The notes under the pieces: generated by a model
Told to the model about the DNA's origin: nothing
The model's input: only the letters and a program-made list of their open reading frames with translations
The model's database searches: none
Source: Streptomyces griseoviridis
GTDB taxonomy: Bacteria > Actinomycetota > Actinomycetes > Streptomycetales > Streptomycetaceae
NCBI RefSeq assembly: GCF_005222485.1
Contig: NZ_CP029078.1
Coordinates: forward strand, 7,317,501-7,381,500
Reading direction: 5' to 3'
Length of the DNA: 64,000 nt
Part shown: one piece after another, positions 26,747-35,096 of the stretch
Layout of the letters: every line of letters begins with the position of its first letter
Position numbering within the stretch: position 1 is the first letter of the stretch
Program-made: the position numbers and the translations under genes

Positions 26747-26762
26747 ATACCGGTATTAGAAT
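26747..26762 (+). promoter_or_regulatory. Palindrome and -10 of a leaderless promoter
   Basis: The perfect palindrome ATACCGGTAT (26747-26756), extended by CT/AG flanks, abuts TAGAAT at 26757-26762, which is a good -10 hexamer seven bases before the ATG at 26769. Transcription would begin at or very near the ATG, giving a leaderless mRNA. The palindrome is the likely autoregulatory operator of the HTH protein. Confidence 0.6.
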
Positions 26763-26768
26763 GCCGTC

Positions 26769-27020
26769 ATGGTGCGCACCCCTCTCACCCCCGAAGAACG
26801 CGAACGCGGCGAACGGCTCGGCCGGCTGCTGCGCGAGTCCCGTGGCGGCCGGAGCATGGCGGACGTCGCCGCCTGCGCCGGCATCTCCGCCGAGACGCTC
26901 CGCAAGATCGAGACCGGCCGCGCCCCCACCCCGGCCTTCTTCACGGTCGCCGCCCTCGCCCGCGCCCTCGGTCTCTCGATGGACGAACTGGCCGGTCTGT
27001 GTGAGGCCGCCCCTGTGTGA
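26769..27020 (+). CDS. Small XRE-family regulator
   Basis: This 83-residue protein is a single Cro/C1-type HTH domain: RLGRLLRESRGGRSMADVAACAGISAETLRKIETGRAPTPAFFTVAALARALGLSMDEL. There is no second domain. The HTH is well formed with the canonical KIE.G turn. No Shine-Dalgarno precedes the ATG, and the -10-like TAGAAT seven bases upstream suggests leaderless translation. It probably represses itself at the ATACCGGTAT palindrome. Confidence 0.88.
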   Translation: MVRTPLTPEERERGERLGRLLRESRGGRSMADVAACAGISAETLRKIETGRAPTPAFFTVAALARALGLSMDELAGLCEAAPV

Positions 27021-27130
27021 ATGGCATGAGTCCGCCCGTCCCGCACCCCCGCACGGCGTCAGCGGCGTAGCGTGCGTTCCGTCGGAAAACTCGCTGTAGC
27101 GCTCCCGTAACACCGCTCGTGTTGGCTACG

Positions 27131-27148
27131 GACCGGAGTGCTCCGGTC
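27131..27148. promoter_or_regulatory. Perfect inverted repeat before the 513-residue gene
   Basis: GACCGGAG-TG-CTCCGGTC has perfect 8-bp arms and ends 16 bases before the ATG at 27165, just upstream of the GGGAG ribosome-binding site. It could be an operator or an RNA hairpin that modulates translation. Confidence 0.4.
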
Positions 27149-27164
27149 TGGTGGGAGTTGGGCG

Positions 27165-28706
27165 ATGGACGTGGATCGACTTCCGGGACAGGTGCGGGAG
27201 TTCACGCACTACCTGGCCGGTCTGCTGGCCCGCGTCGACCACGGCGGCGGCTGGTGCGCGGTGTTCTGGCAGCGCGACCCCGACGGCATGCGGGCCTGCC
27301 TCGACGGCCGCGAGATCCCCCCGTGGGACGTGATCGAGGCGCTGTTGCAGGATCTCGCCGCCGCCCAGGGGCCGGAGGCGGCCGACCGGGAGCAAGACCG
27401 GGCCCGCGATCTGCACTTGGCCGCCCTCGACGCCTACGACGCCAGGCCCGGCGGCCGGGACGCACTCGGCGACCGGCTCGACGTCATGCTCCGCGAACAG
27501 CGCTACGCGGCCGAACGCCAGGCGGAACTGGGGCGGTTGCTCACCACCGCCACCACCCGCGAGGCCGCCGACGCCCTCCGCCTCGACCTCGCCTGGGCCC
27601 ACGACGACCATGAGCGCGCCACCGCCCGCTGCGCCGAACTCCGCACCCGTATCACGGAGTCGGACCGCAGAGGCCGGGCCGGCGACACGGAGACGGCGCG
27701 GCGGGGGAGCGGCACGGGAGTCCCCCAGCCGCGCACCCCGGAGCGAGCCGGACACCACGACCCGCACGATCCCCACCCCCCGTACGGCACCCCGCACCCG
27801 AACGACCCGTACGACCCGAGCGATCCGTACGACCAGAACGACCCGTACGACCGGAGCGACCCGTACGGCACCGCGCACGCCGACGACGCCTACGACGCCT
27901 CGCACTCCGCCACCGCTCCGTCCGACGCCGTCCCCTCCCGCCCCGAGGTCCCCGAGCCCGCCGCCAGACCCCGCAAGCGCCGGCGCGGCGGTGCCCGGTT
28001 CGCCGGGATGGCCGCCGACGACGTCGCACCCGTCGTCGTCCCGCCCGCTCCCGCCCCCGGCGGTGAGACGGCCGCGCCCGGTGCGGGCGGTCGGCGGTCC
28101 CCGCGGGGTGCCCGGTTCGCCGGGGGCGCCGCCGTGGCGGCGCCGGCGGAGCCACGGCCCGAGCCGCCGGCCGACGCCGGGACGCCAGGGGAGGTCGTCG
28201 AGGCCGTCGGGAGGCTGCTGCGGCTGCGGGCCGAGGGGCGCAGCGGTGAGGCGCATGTGCTGCTCGTCGAGTGCGCGCACTGGCCCGCCGTCCGGTTCCC
28301 GCCGCTCGCGGCCGAACTCCAGCGGGCCGGGCTCGGCGCCGACTGGGCCACCCTGCTCTGGGAGGCCGCCTCGCTGCCCGCGGACCGGCTGGTCGCGGCG
28401 GCCGACGCGCTGGTGGCCGCCGGGCGCGCGCCCGACGGCGAGCAGGTGCTGCGCCAGGGCGTCGCCCGCCCCGCCCCCGAAATCGCCGAGGCCGTCCTCG
28501 GCCTGGTGGGGGAGGGGCGCGGGCGCGAGGTGGGCGCCCTGCTCGACGCCTACGTCAGGGTCCGCACCCCCGAGGAGGCGGTCCGCAGCGCCGAACCCGA
28601 CCCGGGGACCCTCGTACCGCTGCTCCTGGCGGCCGCGCGGGGGGTTTCGGAGCAGCGGCACTGGGATCTGGTGCACGCGCTGCGGGTCGCCGGTCTGGCC
28701 GGCTGA
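27165..28706 (+). CDS. Large protein with low-complexity centre, function unknown
   Basis: This 513-residue protein has three parts. Residues 1-175 form a helical, acidic domain (VDRLPGQVREFTHYLAGLLARVDHGGGWCAVFWQRDPDGMRACLDG...). Residues about 185-345 are low-complexity, with a DPYD/DPHD-rich stretch (about 202-240) and two GARFAG motifs in basic surroundings (RRRGGARFAG and SPRGARFAG). Residues about 345-513 are helical (VVEAVGRLLRLRAEGRSGEAHVLLVECAHWPAVRFPPLAAELQRAG). No signal or membrane segment. I do not recognise a function; the layout resembles scaffolding proteins. Confidence 0.8.
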   Translation: MDVDRLPGQVREFTHYLAGLLARVDHGGGWCAVFWQRDPDGMRACLDGREIPPWDVIEALLQDLAAAQGPEAADREQDRARDLHLAALDAYDARPGGRDALGDRLDVMLREQRYAAERQAELGRLLTTATTREAADALRLDLAWAHDDHERATARCAELRTRITESDRRGRAGDTETARRGSGTGVPQPRTPERAGHHDPHDPHPPYGTPHPNDPYDPSDPYDQNDPYDRSDPYGTAHADDAYDASHSATAPSDAVPSRPEVPEPAARPRKRRRGGARFAGMAADDVAPVVVPPAPAPGGETAAPGAGGRRSPRGARFAGGAAVAAPAEPRPEPPADAGTPGEVVEAVGRLLRLRAEGRSGEAHVLLVECAHWPAVRFPPLAAELQRAGLGADWATLLWEAASLPADRLVAAADALVAAGRAPDGEQVLRQGVARPAPEIAEAVLGLVGEGRGREVGALLDAYVRVRTPEEAVRSAEPDPGTLVPLLLAAARGVSEQRHWDLVHALRVAGLAG

Positions 28707-28792
28707 GGTCGGCACTCGCCCACCTGAGTGCGAAACGTGATCGACTCAGCGGGTTAACGACGATGGTCTTGGCAAGGCCGCCGGGGAGGCTT

Positions 28793-28841
28793 ACGTTCGT
28801 CCCTCTACGTCCTTCGTCTACGGGCGTAGAGGGACGAACGT
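28793..28841. promoter_or_regulatory. Perfect 17-bp inverted repeat upstream of pyrimidine operon
   Basis: ACGTTCGTCCCTCTACG at 28793-28809 is exactly inverted at 28825-28841, with a 15-base spacer that carries another TCTACGGG half. It ends 19 bases before the first beta-ureidopropionase ATG, beside its AAGGAG site. It could be the operator for the PucR regulator encoded in the cluster, or a stable RNA stem controlling the operon. Confidence 0.7.
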
Positions 28842-28860
28842 CCCGTCGAAGGAGCAGCTC

Positions 28861-29703
28861 ATGGCCAACGTCGTCCGCGCGGCCCTGGTCCAGGCCACCT
28901 GGACCGGAGACTCCGAGTCCATGGTGGCGAAACACGAGGAGCACGCCCGTGAGGCGGCCCGCCTCGGCGCGAGGATCATCGGCTTCCAGGAGGTCTTCAA
29001 CGCCCCCTACTTCTGCCAGGTCCAGGAGCCGGAGCACTACCGCTGGGCCGAGCCGGTGCCCGACGGGCCGACCGTGACCCGGATGCGGGAGCTGGCCAGG
29101 GAGACCGGCATGGTGATCGTCGTCCCGGTCTTCGAGGTCGAGCAGTCCGGGTTCTACTACAACACGGCCGCCGTGATCGACGCCGACGGCAGCTACCTCG
29201 GCAAGTACCGCAAGCACCACATTCCGCAGGTCGCCGGGTTCTGGGAGAAGTACTACTTCCGTCCCGGCAACGCCGGTTGGCCGGTCTTCGACACCGCCGT
29301 CGGCCGGATCGGCGTCTACATCTGCTACGACCGGCACTTCCCCGAAGGCTGGCGGCAACTCGGACTCAACGGCGCGCAGTTGGTGTTCAACCCGTCGGCC
29401 ACCTCGCGCGGCCTCTCCGCCTACCTGTGGCAGTTGGAGCAGCCGGCCGCGGCCGTCGCCAACGAGTACTTCGTCGCCGCCATCAACCGGGTCGGGCAGG
29501 AGGAGTACGGGGACAACGACTTCTACGGCACCTCCTACTTCGTCGACCCGCGCGGCCGGTTCGTCGGTGACGTAGCCAGTGACACCTCGGAGGAACTCCT
29601 CGTGCGGGACCTGGACTTCGACCTGATCGAGGAGGTCCGCCGGCAGTGGGCGTTCTACCGCGACCGGCGGCCCGACGCGTACGAGGGGCTGGTGCGGCCG
29701 TGA
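28861..29703 (+). CDS. Nitrilase-superfamily beta-ureidopropionase (copy 1)
   Basis: This 280-residue carbon-nitrogen hydrolase is expected to convert N-carbamoyl-beta-alanine (or the thymine equivalent) to beta-amino acid, CO2 and ammonia. The catalytic triad is visible: Glu44 in GFQEVF, Lys118 in YRKHHIP and Cys155 in YICYDRHFPE. It starts behind AAGGAG and overlaps the aminotransferase by four bases (GTGA). The paralogue at 32744 has the same length and identical active-site blocks. Substrate assignment relies on the pyrimidine-catabolic neighbours. Confidence 0.92.
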   Translation: MANVVRAALVQATWTGDSESMVAKHEEHAREAARLGARIIGFQEVFNAPYFCQVQEPEHYRWAEPVPDGPTVTRMRELARETGMVIVVPVFEVEQSGFYYNTAAVIDADGSYLGKYRKHHIPQVAGFWEKYYFRPGNAGWPVFDTAVGRIGVYICYDRHFPEGWRQLGLNGAQLVFNPSATSRGLSAYLWQLEQPAAAVANEYFVAAINRVGQEEYGDNDFYGTSYFVDPRGRFVGDVASDTSEELLVRDLDFDLIEEVRRQWAFYRDRRPDAYEGLVRP

Positions 29704-30989
29704 CCGACGACCTGCTGGGACGCCACCGGGACGTCCTGCCCGACTGGCTCGCCCTCTACTACCAGGACCCGCTGGAGATCACGCACGGCGAGGGACGGTA
29801 CGTCTGGGACGCCCACGGCACCAAGTACCTGGACTTCTTCGGCGGCATCCTCACCACCATGACCGCGCACGCCCTGCCCGAGGTCACCAAGGCGGTCACC
29901 GAGCAGGCCGGGCGGATCATCCACTCCTCCACCCTCTACCTGAACCGCCCGATGGTCGAACTGGCCGAGCGGGTGGCCCAGTTGAGCGGCATCCCGGACG
30001 CCAGGGTCTTCTTCACCACCTCGGGCACCGAGGCGAACGACACCGCGCTGCTGCTCGCCACCACCTACCGGCGCAGCAACACCATCCTCGCGATGCGCAA
30101 CAGCTACCACGGCCGCTCGTTCAGCTCGGTCGGCATCACCGGCAACCGCGGCTGGTCCCCGACCTCGCTCTCCCCGCTCCAGACGATGTACGTGCACGGC
30201 GGGGTCCGCAACCGCGGCCCGTTCGCCGCCATGGACGACGACGGCTTCGTCCGCGCCTGCGTCGACGACCTCACCGACCTCCTCGGCCACACCCGCCCGC
30301 CCGCCGCCCTGATCGCCGAGCCGATCCAGGGCGTCGGCGGCTTCACCTCGCCACCCGACGGCCTGTACGCGGCCTTCCGCGAGGTGCTGAGCGAGCGCGG
30401 CATCCTGTGGATCGCCGACGAGGTGCAGACCGGCTGGGGCCGCACCGGCGACCACTTCTGGGGCTGGCAGGCACACGACCGCAACGGCCCGCCCGACATC
30501 CTCACCTTCGCCAAGGGCATCGGCAACGGCATGTCCATCGGCGGGGTCGTCGCCCGCGCCGACATCATGAACTGCCTGGACTCCAACAGCATTTCGACGT
30601 TCGGCGGCACCCAGGTCACCATGGCGGCCGGGCTCGCCAACCTCACCTATCTGCTGGAGCACGACCTCCAGGGCAACGCCCGCCGGGTCGGCGGACTACT
30701 CATCGAGCGGCTGCGGGCCGTCGCCGCGCGGGTCCCACACGTGCGCGAGGTGCGCGGGCGCGGGCTGATGATCGGCGTCGAACTCACCACGCCGGGCTCC
30801 GACCGGGCCGACCCGGACGCCGCCTCCGCCGTGCTGGAGGCGGCCCGCGCGGGCGGCCTGCTCATCGGCAAGGGCGGCGGCCACAACACCAGCGCGCTGC
30901 GGATCGCCCCGCCGCTGTCCCTCACCGTCGCGGAGGCCGAAGAGGGCGCCGCGATCCTCGACCACGCTCTGAGGAGCCTCGACCAGTAG
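29700..30989 (+). CDS. Class III omega-aminotransferase
   Basis: This 429-residue PLP enzyme has the class III features: FFTTSGTEANDTALLLA, the SYHGRS segment, the WIADEVQTGWGRTG Asp that holds the PLP ring, and Lys272 in FAKGIGNG for the Schiff base. It overlaps the beta-ureidopropionase gene, so its likely role is to deaminate beta-alanine and 3-aminoisobutyrate, the end products of reductive pyrimidine breakdown. GTG 29700 is set by the overlap. Confidence 0.93.
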   Translation: MTDDLLGRHRDVLPDWLALYYQDPLEITHGEGRYVWDAHGTKYLDFFGGILTTMTAHALPEVTKAVTEQAGRIIHSSTLYLNRPMVELAERVAQLSGIPDARVFFTTSGTEANDTALLLATTYRRSNTILAMRNSYHGRSFSSVGITGNRGWSPTSLSPLQTMYVHGGVRNRGPFAAMDDDGFVRACVDDLTDLLGHTRPPAALIAEPIQGVGGFTSPPDGLYAAFREVLSERGILWIADEVQTGWGRTGDHFWGWQAHDRNGPPDILTFAKGIGNGMSIGGVVARADIMNCLDSNSISTFGGTQVTMAAGLANLTYLLEHDLQGNARRVGGLLIERLRAVAARVPHVREVRGRGLMIGVELTTPGSDRADPDAASAVLEAARAGGLLIGKGGGHNTSALRIAPPLSLTVAEAEEGAAILDHALRSLDQ

Positions 30990-31013
30990 TGAACTGAGCA
31001 AGGGAACACCGCC

Positions 31014-32588
31014 ATGACCACCACCTTCGCGCCCCTGGAGCGCCTCGAACCGGCCCTGTCGGTACGGCAGGTCCTCACCCTGGAACGGGTGCTCGCCGGG
31101 GAACCGGAGGTGGTGGCGGGCGCCGGGCAGCTCGACCGGCCGGTGCGCTGGGTGCATGTCGCCGAGGCGCCCGACGTCGGTGTGATGCTCACCGGCGGCG
31201 AGATGGTGCTGACCACCGGGGTGCTCCTCGCGGGCGACGAGGAGAAGCAGGCCGAGTACATCCGCTCGCTGCACCGCGCCGAGGCCGCCGCCGTCGTCCT
31301 GGGCCTCGGCCGGGCCTTCCCCGCCCCGCCCGACGTGATGCGCCGGGCCGCCGAACGGTGCGGCCTCCCCCTGGTCGTGCTCCACCGGCCCTTCCCCTTC
31401 GCGGAGTTGACCGAAGAGGTGCAGTCCAGGCTGGTCCGGCGGAAGTTCGCCGCCGTCAGCCTCTCCGAGGCGGTCCGCACCGCCCTCACCGGCCTGATCA
31501 CCGCGGGCGCCCCGCTGCAACGCCTCCTCGACGAGGTCGCCGCGCACAGCGCCTGCCCGGTCGTCGTCACCAACCTCGCCCACCGCGTCCTCGCCACCGC
31601 GGGCGAACGCTCGGCCGTGGACGACGTGCTGCGCGACTGGGAGCGCATCGCCCGGCAGGCCGGCCACACCGAGGGCGACGGCTGGATCCGCGCCGAACTG
31701 GGCGGCAGGGGCGAGCGCTGGGGCCAGATCGTGCTCTGCGGGCACCGCGGCGACACCGCCACCGGACGCCTCCTCGCCGACCGCGCCGCCGAGGCCCTCG
31801 TCCTGCACCGCATGCTCGGCGGCAGCTCCGCCCACACCTGGGAGGAGCAGTCCGCGCAGAGCCTGCTCACCGACCTGCTCAGCGGTGTCGTCCCCGCCAG
31901 GCAGCTGCTGCCCAGGGCGCGGGCCGCGGGACTGCCCGTCAACCGGCGGACGTTCGTGCCGCTGGTCGTCCGCGAGAGCGAACCCGGCCAACTCGACCGC
32001 GTGCTGCGGATGCTGGGCATGTCAGGGCTGGTCGCCGAACTCGCCGACCGGGCCACCGCCGTGCTGCTCAGCCTCCCCCGCGACCAGGAGGCCCAGACGC
32101 TCACCGGGCACTTCGCGGCCCGGCTGCGCTCCGAGACAGGCCCCCCGGGCGCCGTGGTGGCCGCCGCCGAACCGCGCACCGCCTGGGACGACGTGCCCGC
32201 GGGACTGCGCGAGGCCCAGCACGTCGCCGACGCCGTCGCCGACCACTCGGCCGCCCTCGACCTGCCCGCCGTCGTCCGCCTCAAGGACGTCCATCTGCGC
32301 GGCCTGATCAGGCTGTTGCGCGACGACCCCCATGTACAGGCCTTCGCGGAGCGGGAGTTGGACGGGCTGCTGTGCGCGGCCGACGAGGACCTGCTGGCGG
32401 TGCTGCGCACCTACCTCGCCACCGGCCGCAACAAGTCCCGCACCGCCCAGCTCCACCACGTCTCCCGGCCCGCCCTCTACCGCCGCCTCGAAGCCATCCA
32501 GGCCCGGATGGGCGTCGACCTCGACGACTTCGAACAGGCCGCCTCGGTGCACATCGCGCTCCTCGCGCATGACGCGCAACAGGGGTGA
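31014..32588 (+). CDS. PucR-family transcriptional regulator
   Basis: This 524-residue regulator has the N-terminal PucR ligand domain (about residues 15-140, LSVRQVLTLERVLAGEPEVVAGAGQLDRPVRWVHVAE), a GGDEF-like CdaR middle region and the C-terminal PucR HTH (LRTYLATGRNKSRTAQLHHVSRPALYRRLEAIQARMG). This family controls purine and pyrimidine catabolism. It follows the aminotransferase after 24 bp and is flanked by candidate operators: the inverted repeat at 28793 and the direct repeats at 32584-32681. Confidence 0.94.
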   Translation: MTTTFAPLERLEPALSVRQVLTLERVLAGEPEVVAGAGQLDRPVRWVHVAEAPDVGVMLTGGEMVLTTGVLLAGDEEKQAEYIRSLHRAEAAAVVLGLGRAFPAPPDVMRRAAERCGLPLVVLHRPFPFAELTEEVQSRLVRRKFAAVSLSEAVRTALTGLITAGAPLQRLLDEVAAHSACPVVVTNLAHRVLATAGERSAVDDVLRDWERIARQAGHTEGDGWIRAELGGRGERWGQIVLCGHRGDTATGRLLADRAAEALVLHRMLGGSSAHTWEEQSAQSLLTDLLSGVVPARQLLPRARAAGLPVNRRTFVPLVVRESEPGQLDRVLRMLGMSGLVAELADRATAVLLSLPRDQEAQTLTGHFAARLRSETGPPGAVVAAAEPRTAWDDVPAGLREAQHVADAVADHSAALDLPAVVRLKDVHLRGLIRLLRDDPHVQAFAERELDGLLCAADEDLLAVLRTYLATGRNKSRTAQLHHVSRPALYRRLEAIQARMGVDLDDFEQAASVHIALLAHDAQQG

Positions 32589-32681
32589 AACATGAAACGA
32601 CCTGGGAGAACGGCGGTGAAACATGCGTCGGCGAGGACGTGACACGGTGGTACGCCAGGCGCCCGCAGACGTGACACGGTG
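32584..32681. promoter_or_regulatory. Two direct-repeat pairs with 31-32 bp period
   Basis: GGTGAAACATG occurs at 32584 and 32615 (31 bp apart), and GACGTGACACGGTG at 32636 and 32668 (32 bp apart). Both pairs lie at or just after the end of pucR and before the second beta-ureidopropionase gene (32744). About three helical turns separate each pair, which fits an activator binding as repeated units. PucR is the obvious candidate (inference). Confidence 0.55.
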
Positions 32682-32743
32682 CACCTCAACGCCCGCTTTC
32701 GGACTTCCTAGCCTTCTGGCACACCGAGTGACCGGAGGTCCCG

Positions 32744-33586
32744 ATGAGCAGAGTGATCCGCGCCGCCATCTTCCAGACGGCCTGGACCGGCGACAAGGAA
32801 TCGATGATCCAGGTACACGAGCAGGCGGCCCGCGACGCGGCCGCGCAGGGCGCTCAGGTGCTGTGCTTCCAGGAGCTGTTCTACGGACCCTACTTCTGCC
32901 AGGTCCAGGACAAGGCGTTCTACGAGTACGCCGAACAGATCCCGGACGGACCCATCGTCAAGCGTTTCCAGGCGCTCGCGAAGGAGCTGGGACTCGTCCT
33001 GGTGCTGCCGATGTACGAGGAGGAGCAGCCCGGCGTCCTCTACAACACGGCCGCCGTGATCGACGCCGACGGCAGCTACCTCGGCAAGTACCGCAAGCAC
33101 CACATCCCGCAGGTCGAGGGGTTCTGGGAGAAGTTCTACTTCCGCCCCGGCAACGCCGGCTGGCCCGTCTTCGACACCGCGGTCGGCAAGATCGGCGTCT
33201 ACATCTGCTACGACCGCCACTTCCCGGAAGGCTGGCGGGCGTTGGGCCTGGAAGGCGCCGAGATCGTCTTCAACCCGTCGGCCACCTCGCGCGGACTCTC
33301 CCGCTACCTCTGGCAGTTGGAGCAGCCGGCGGCGGCCGTCGCCAACGAGTACTTCGTCGGCGCCATCAACCGGGTCGGCGTCGAGGACCTCGGCGACAAC
33401 GACTTCTACGGGACGAGCTACTTCGTCGACCCCGAGGGCCAGTTCGTCGGCGAGGTCGCCGGCGACAAGGAGACCGAACTCGTCGTCCGCGACGTGGACC
33501 TGGCCAAACTCCGCGAGGTCCGCGACCGCTGGCAGTTCTACCGGGACCGCCGTCCCGACGCGTACTCCCCGCTGACCGCTCCCTGA
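32744..33586 (+). CDS. Nitrilase-superfamily beta-ureidopropionase (copy 2)
   Basis: This 280-residue enzyme is a close paralogue of the one at 28861-29703, with Glu44 (CFQELF), Lys118 (YRKHHIP) and Cys155 (YICYDRHFPE) conserved and long identical blocks (FRPGNAGWPVFDTAVG, FNPSATSRGLS). It precedes dihydropyrimidinase, the enzyme that makes its expected N-carbamoyl substrate. Two copies in one cluster suggest split specificity, for example for uracil- and thymine-derived intermediates. Confidence 0.92.
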   Translation: MSRVIRAAIFQTAWTGDKESMIQVHEQAARDAAAQGAQVLCFQELFYGPYFCQVQDKAFYEYAEQIPDGPIVKRFQALAKELGLVLVLPMYEEEQPGVLYNTAAVIDADGSYLGKYRKHHIPQVEGFWEKFYFRPGNAGWPVFDTAVGKIGVYICYDRHFPEGWRALGLEGAEIVFNPSATSRGLSRYLWQLEQPAAAVANEYFVGAINRVGVEDLGDNDFYGTSYFVDPEGQFVGEVAGDKETELVVRDVDLAKLREVRDRWQFYRDRRPDAYSPLTAP

Positions 33587-33684
33587 CCGCGACCGCCCGC
33601 CCCGGCGGGCCCGGCGCACGGGGACCGGGCCCGCCGGGGAGATCCGCGGAGCATGCGCCACCGTCCTGTTGAGGAGAGGGAGTT

Positions 33685-35085
33685 ATGAGTCGAACCGTCA
33701 TCCGTGGTGGCCTCGTGATCACCGCGTCCGACGAACTGCACGCCGACGTCCTGATCGAGGACGGCCGGATCGCCGCCCTCGCCGCGTCCGGCACCACGGC
33801 GGCCGAGGCGTGGACCGCCGAACGGACCATCGACGCCACCGGCAAGTACGTCATCCCTGGCGGCGTCGACGCCCACACCCACATGGAGATGCCGTTCGGC
33901 GGCACCAAGGCCGCCGACACCTTCGAGACCGGCACCCGCGCCGCCGCCTGGGGCGGCACGACGACCATCGTCGACTTCGCCATCCAGAGCGTCGGCGGCG
34001 CCCTGCGCGAGGGGCTCGACGCCTGGCACGCCAAGGCCGAGGGCAACTGCGCCATCGACTACGGCTTCCACATGATCGTCTCCGACGTCAACGACGGCAC
34101 CCTCAAGGAGATGGACCTGCTGGTGCAGGAAGGAGTCACCTCCTTCAAGCAGTTCATGGCCTACCCCGGCGTCTTCTACTCCGACGACGGCCAGATCCTG
34201 CGCGCCATGCAGCGCGCCGCCGACAACGGCGGACTCATCATGATGCACGCCGAGAACGGCATCGCCATCGACGTCCTCGTCGAACAGGCCCTGGCCCGCG
34301 GCGAGACGGACCCCCGCTACCACGGCGAGGTCCGCAAGGCGCTCCTGGAGGCGGAGGCCACCCACCGCGCCATCAAGCTCGCCCAGGTCGCCGGAGCACC
34401 CCTGTACGTCGTGCACGTCTCCGCCGCCGAGGCGGTCGCCGAACTGGCCCGCGCCCGCGACGAGGGCCTCAACGTCTTCGGCGAGACCTGCCCGCAGTAC
34501 CTGTTCCTGTCCACCGACAACCTCGCCGAGCCCGACTTCGAGGGCGCCAAGTACGTGTGCAGCACGCCCCTGCGGCCCCGCGACCACCAGGCCAAACTCT
34601 GGCAGGGGCTGCGCACCAACGACCTCCAGGTCGTCTCCACCGACCACTGCCCCTTCTGCTTCGTGGGCCAGAAGGAGCTGGGCCGGGGCGACTTCTCGAA
34701 GATCCCCAACGGCCTGCCGGGCGTCGAGAACCGCATGGACCTGCTCCACCAGGCCGTCGTCGACGGACACATCTCGCGCCGCCGCTGGATCGAGATCGGC
34801 TGCGCCACCCCGGCCCGCATGTTCGGCATGTACCCGAAGAAGGGCACCATCGCCCCGGGCGCCGACGCCGACGTCGTCATCTACGACCCGCACGCCGAGC
34901 AGATCGTCTCCGCCGAGACGCACCACATGAACGTCGACTACTCGGCGTACGAGGGCAAGCGCCTCACCGGCCGCGTCGAGACGGTCCTCTCGCGCGGCGA
35001 ACCCGTCATCACCGAGCGGGAGTACACCGGGCACGCCGGCCACGGCGTCTACACCCCGCGCTCGACCTGTCAGTACCTCAACTAG
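33685..35085 (+). CDS. hydA: Dihydropyrimidinase (D-hydantoinase)
   Basis: This 466-residue amidohydrolase opens dihydrouracil and dihydrothymine (and hydantoins) to N-carbamoyl-beta-amino acids. Metal ligands are seen in GGVDAHTHMEMPFGG (His64, His66), the carboxylated Lys155 in VTSFKQFMAYPG, His in MMHAENG and VVHVSAAEA, and Asp in STDHCPF. ATG 33685 follows GGAGAGGG. It is followed after 11 bp by the LLM-type oxidoreductase. Confidence 0.96.
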   Translation: MSRTVIRGGLVITASDELHADVLIEDGRIAALAASGTTAAEAWTAERTIDATGKYVIPGGVDAHTHMEMPFGGTKAADTFETGTRAAAWGGTTTIVDFAIQSVGGALREGLDAWHAKAEGNCAIDYGFHMIVSDVNDGTLKEMDLLVQEGVTSFKQFMAYPGVFYSDDGQILRAMQRAADNGGLIMMHAENGIAIDVLVEQALARGETDPRYHGEVRKALLEAEATHRAIKLAQVAGAPLYVVHVSAAEAVAELARARDEGLNVFGETCPQYLFLSTDNLAEPDFEGAKYVCSTPLRPRDHQAKLWQGLRTNDLQVVSTDHCPFCFVGQKELGRGDFSKIPNGLPGVENRMDLLHQAVVDGHISRRRWIEIGCATPARMFGMYPKKGTIAPGADADVVIYDPHAEQIVSAETHHMNVDYSAYEGKRLTGRVETVLSRGEPVITEREYTGHAGHGVYTPRSTCQYLN

Positions 35086-35096
35086 GAGCGGCGCCC

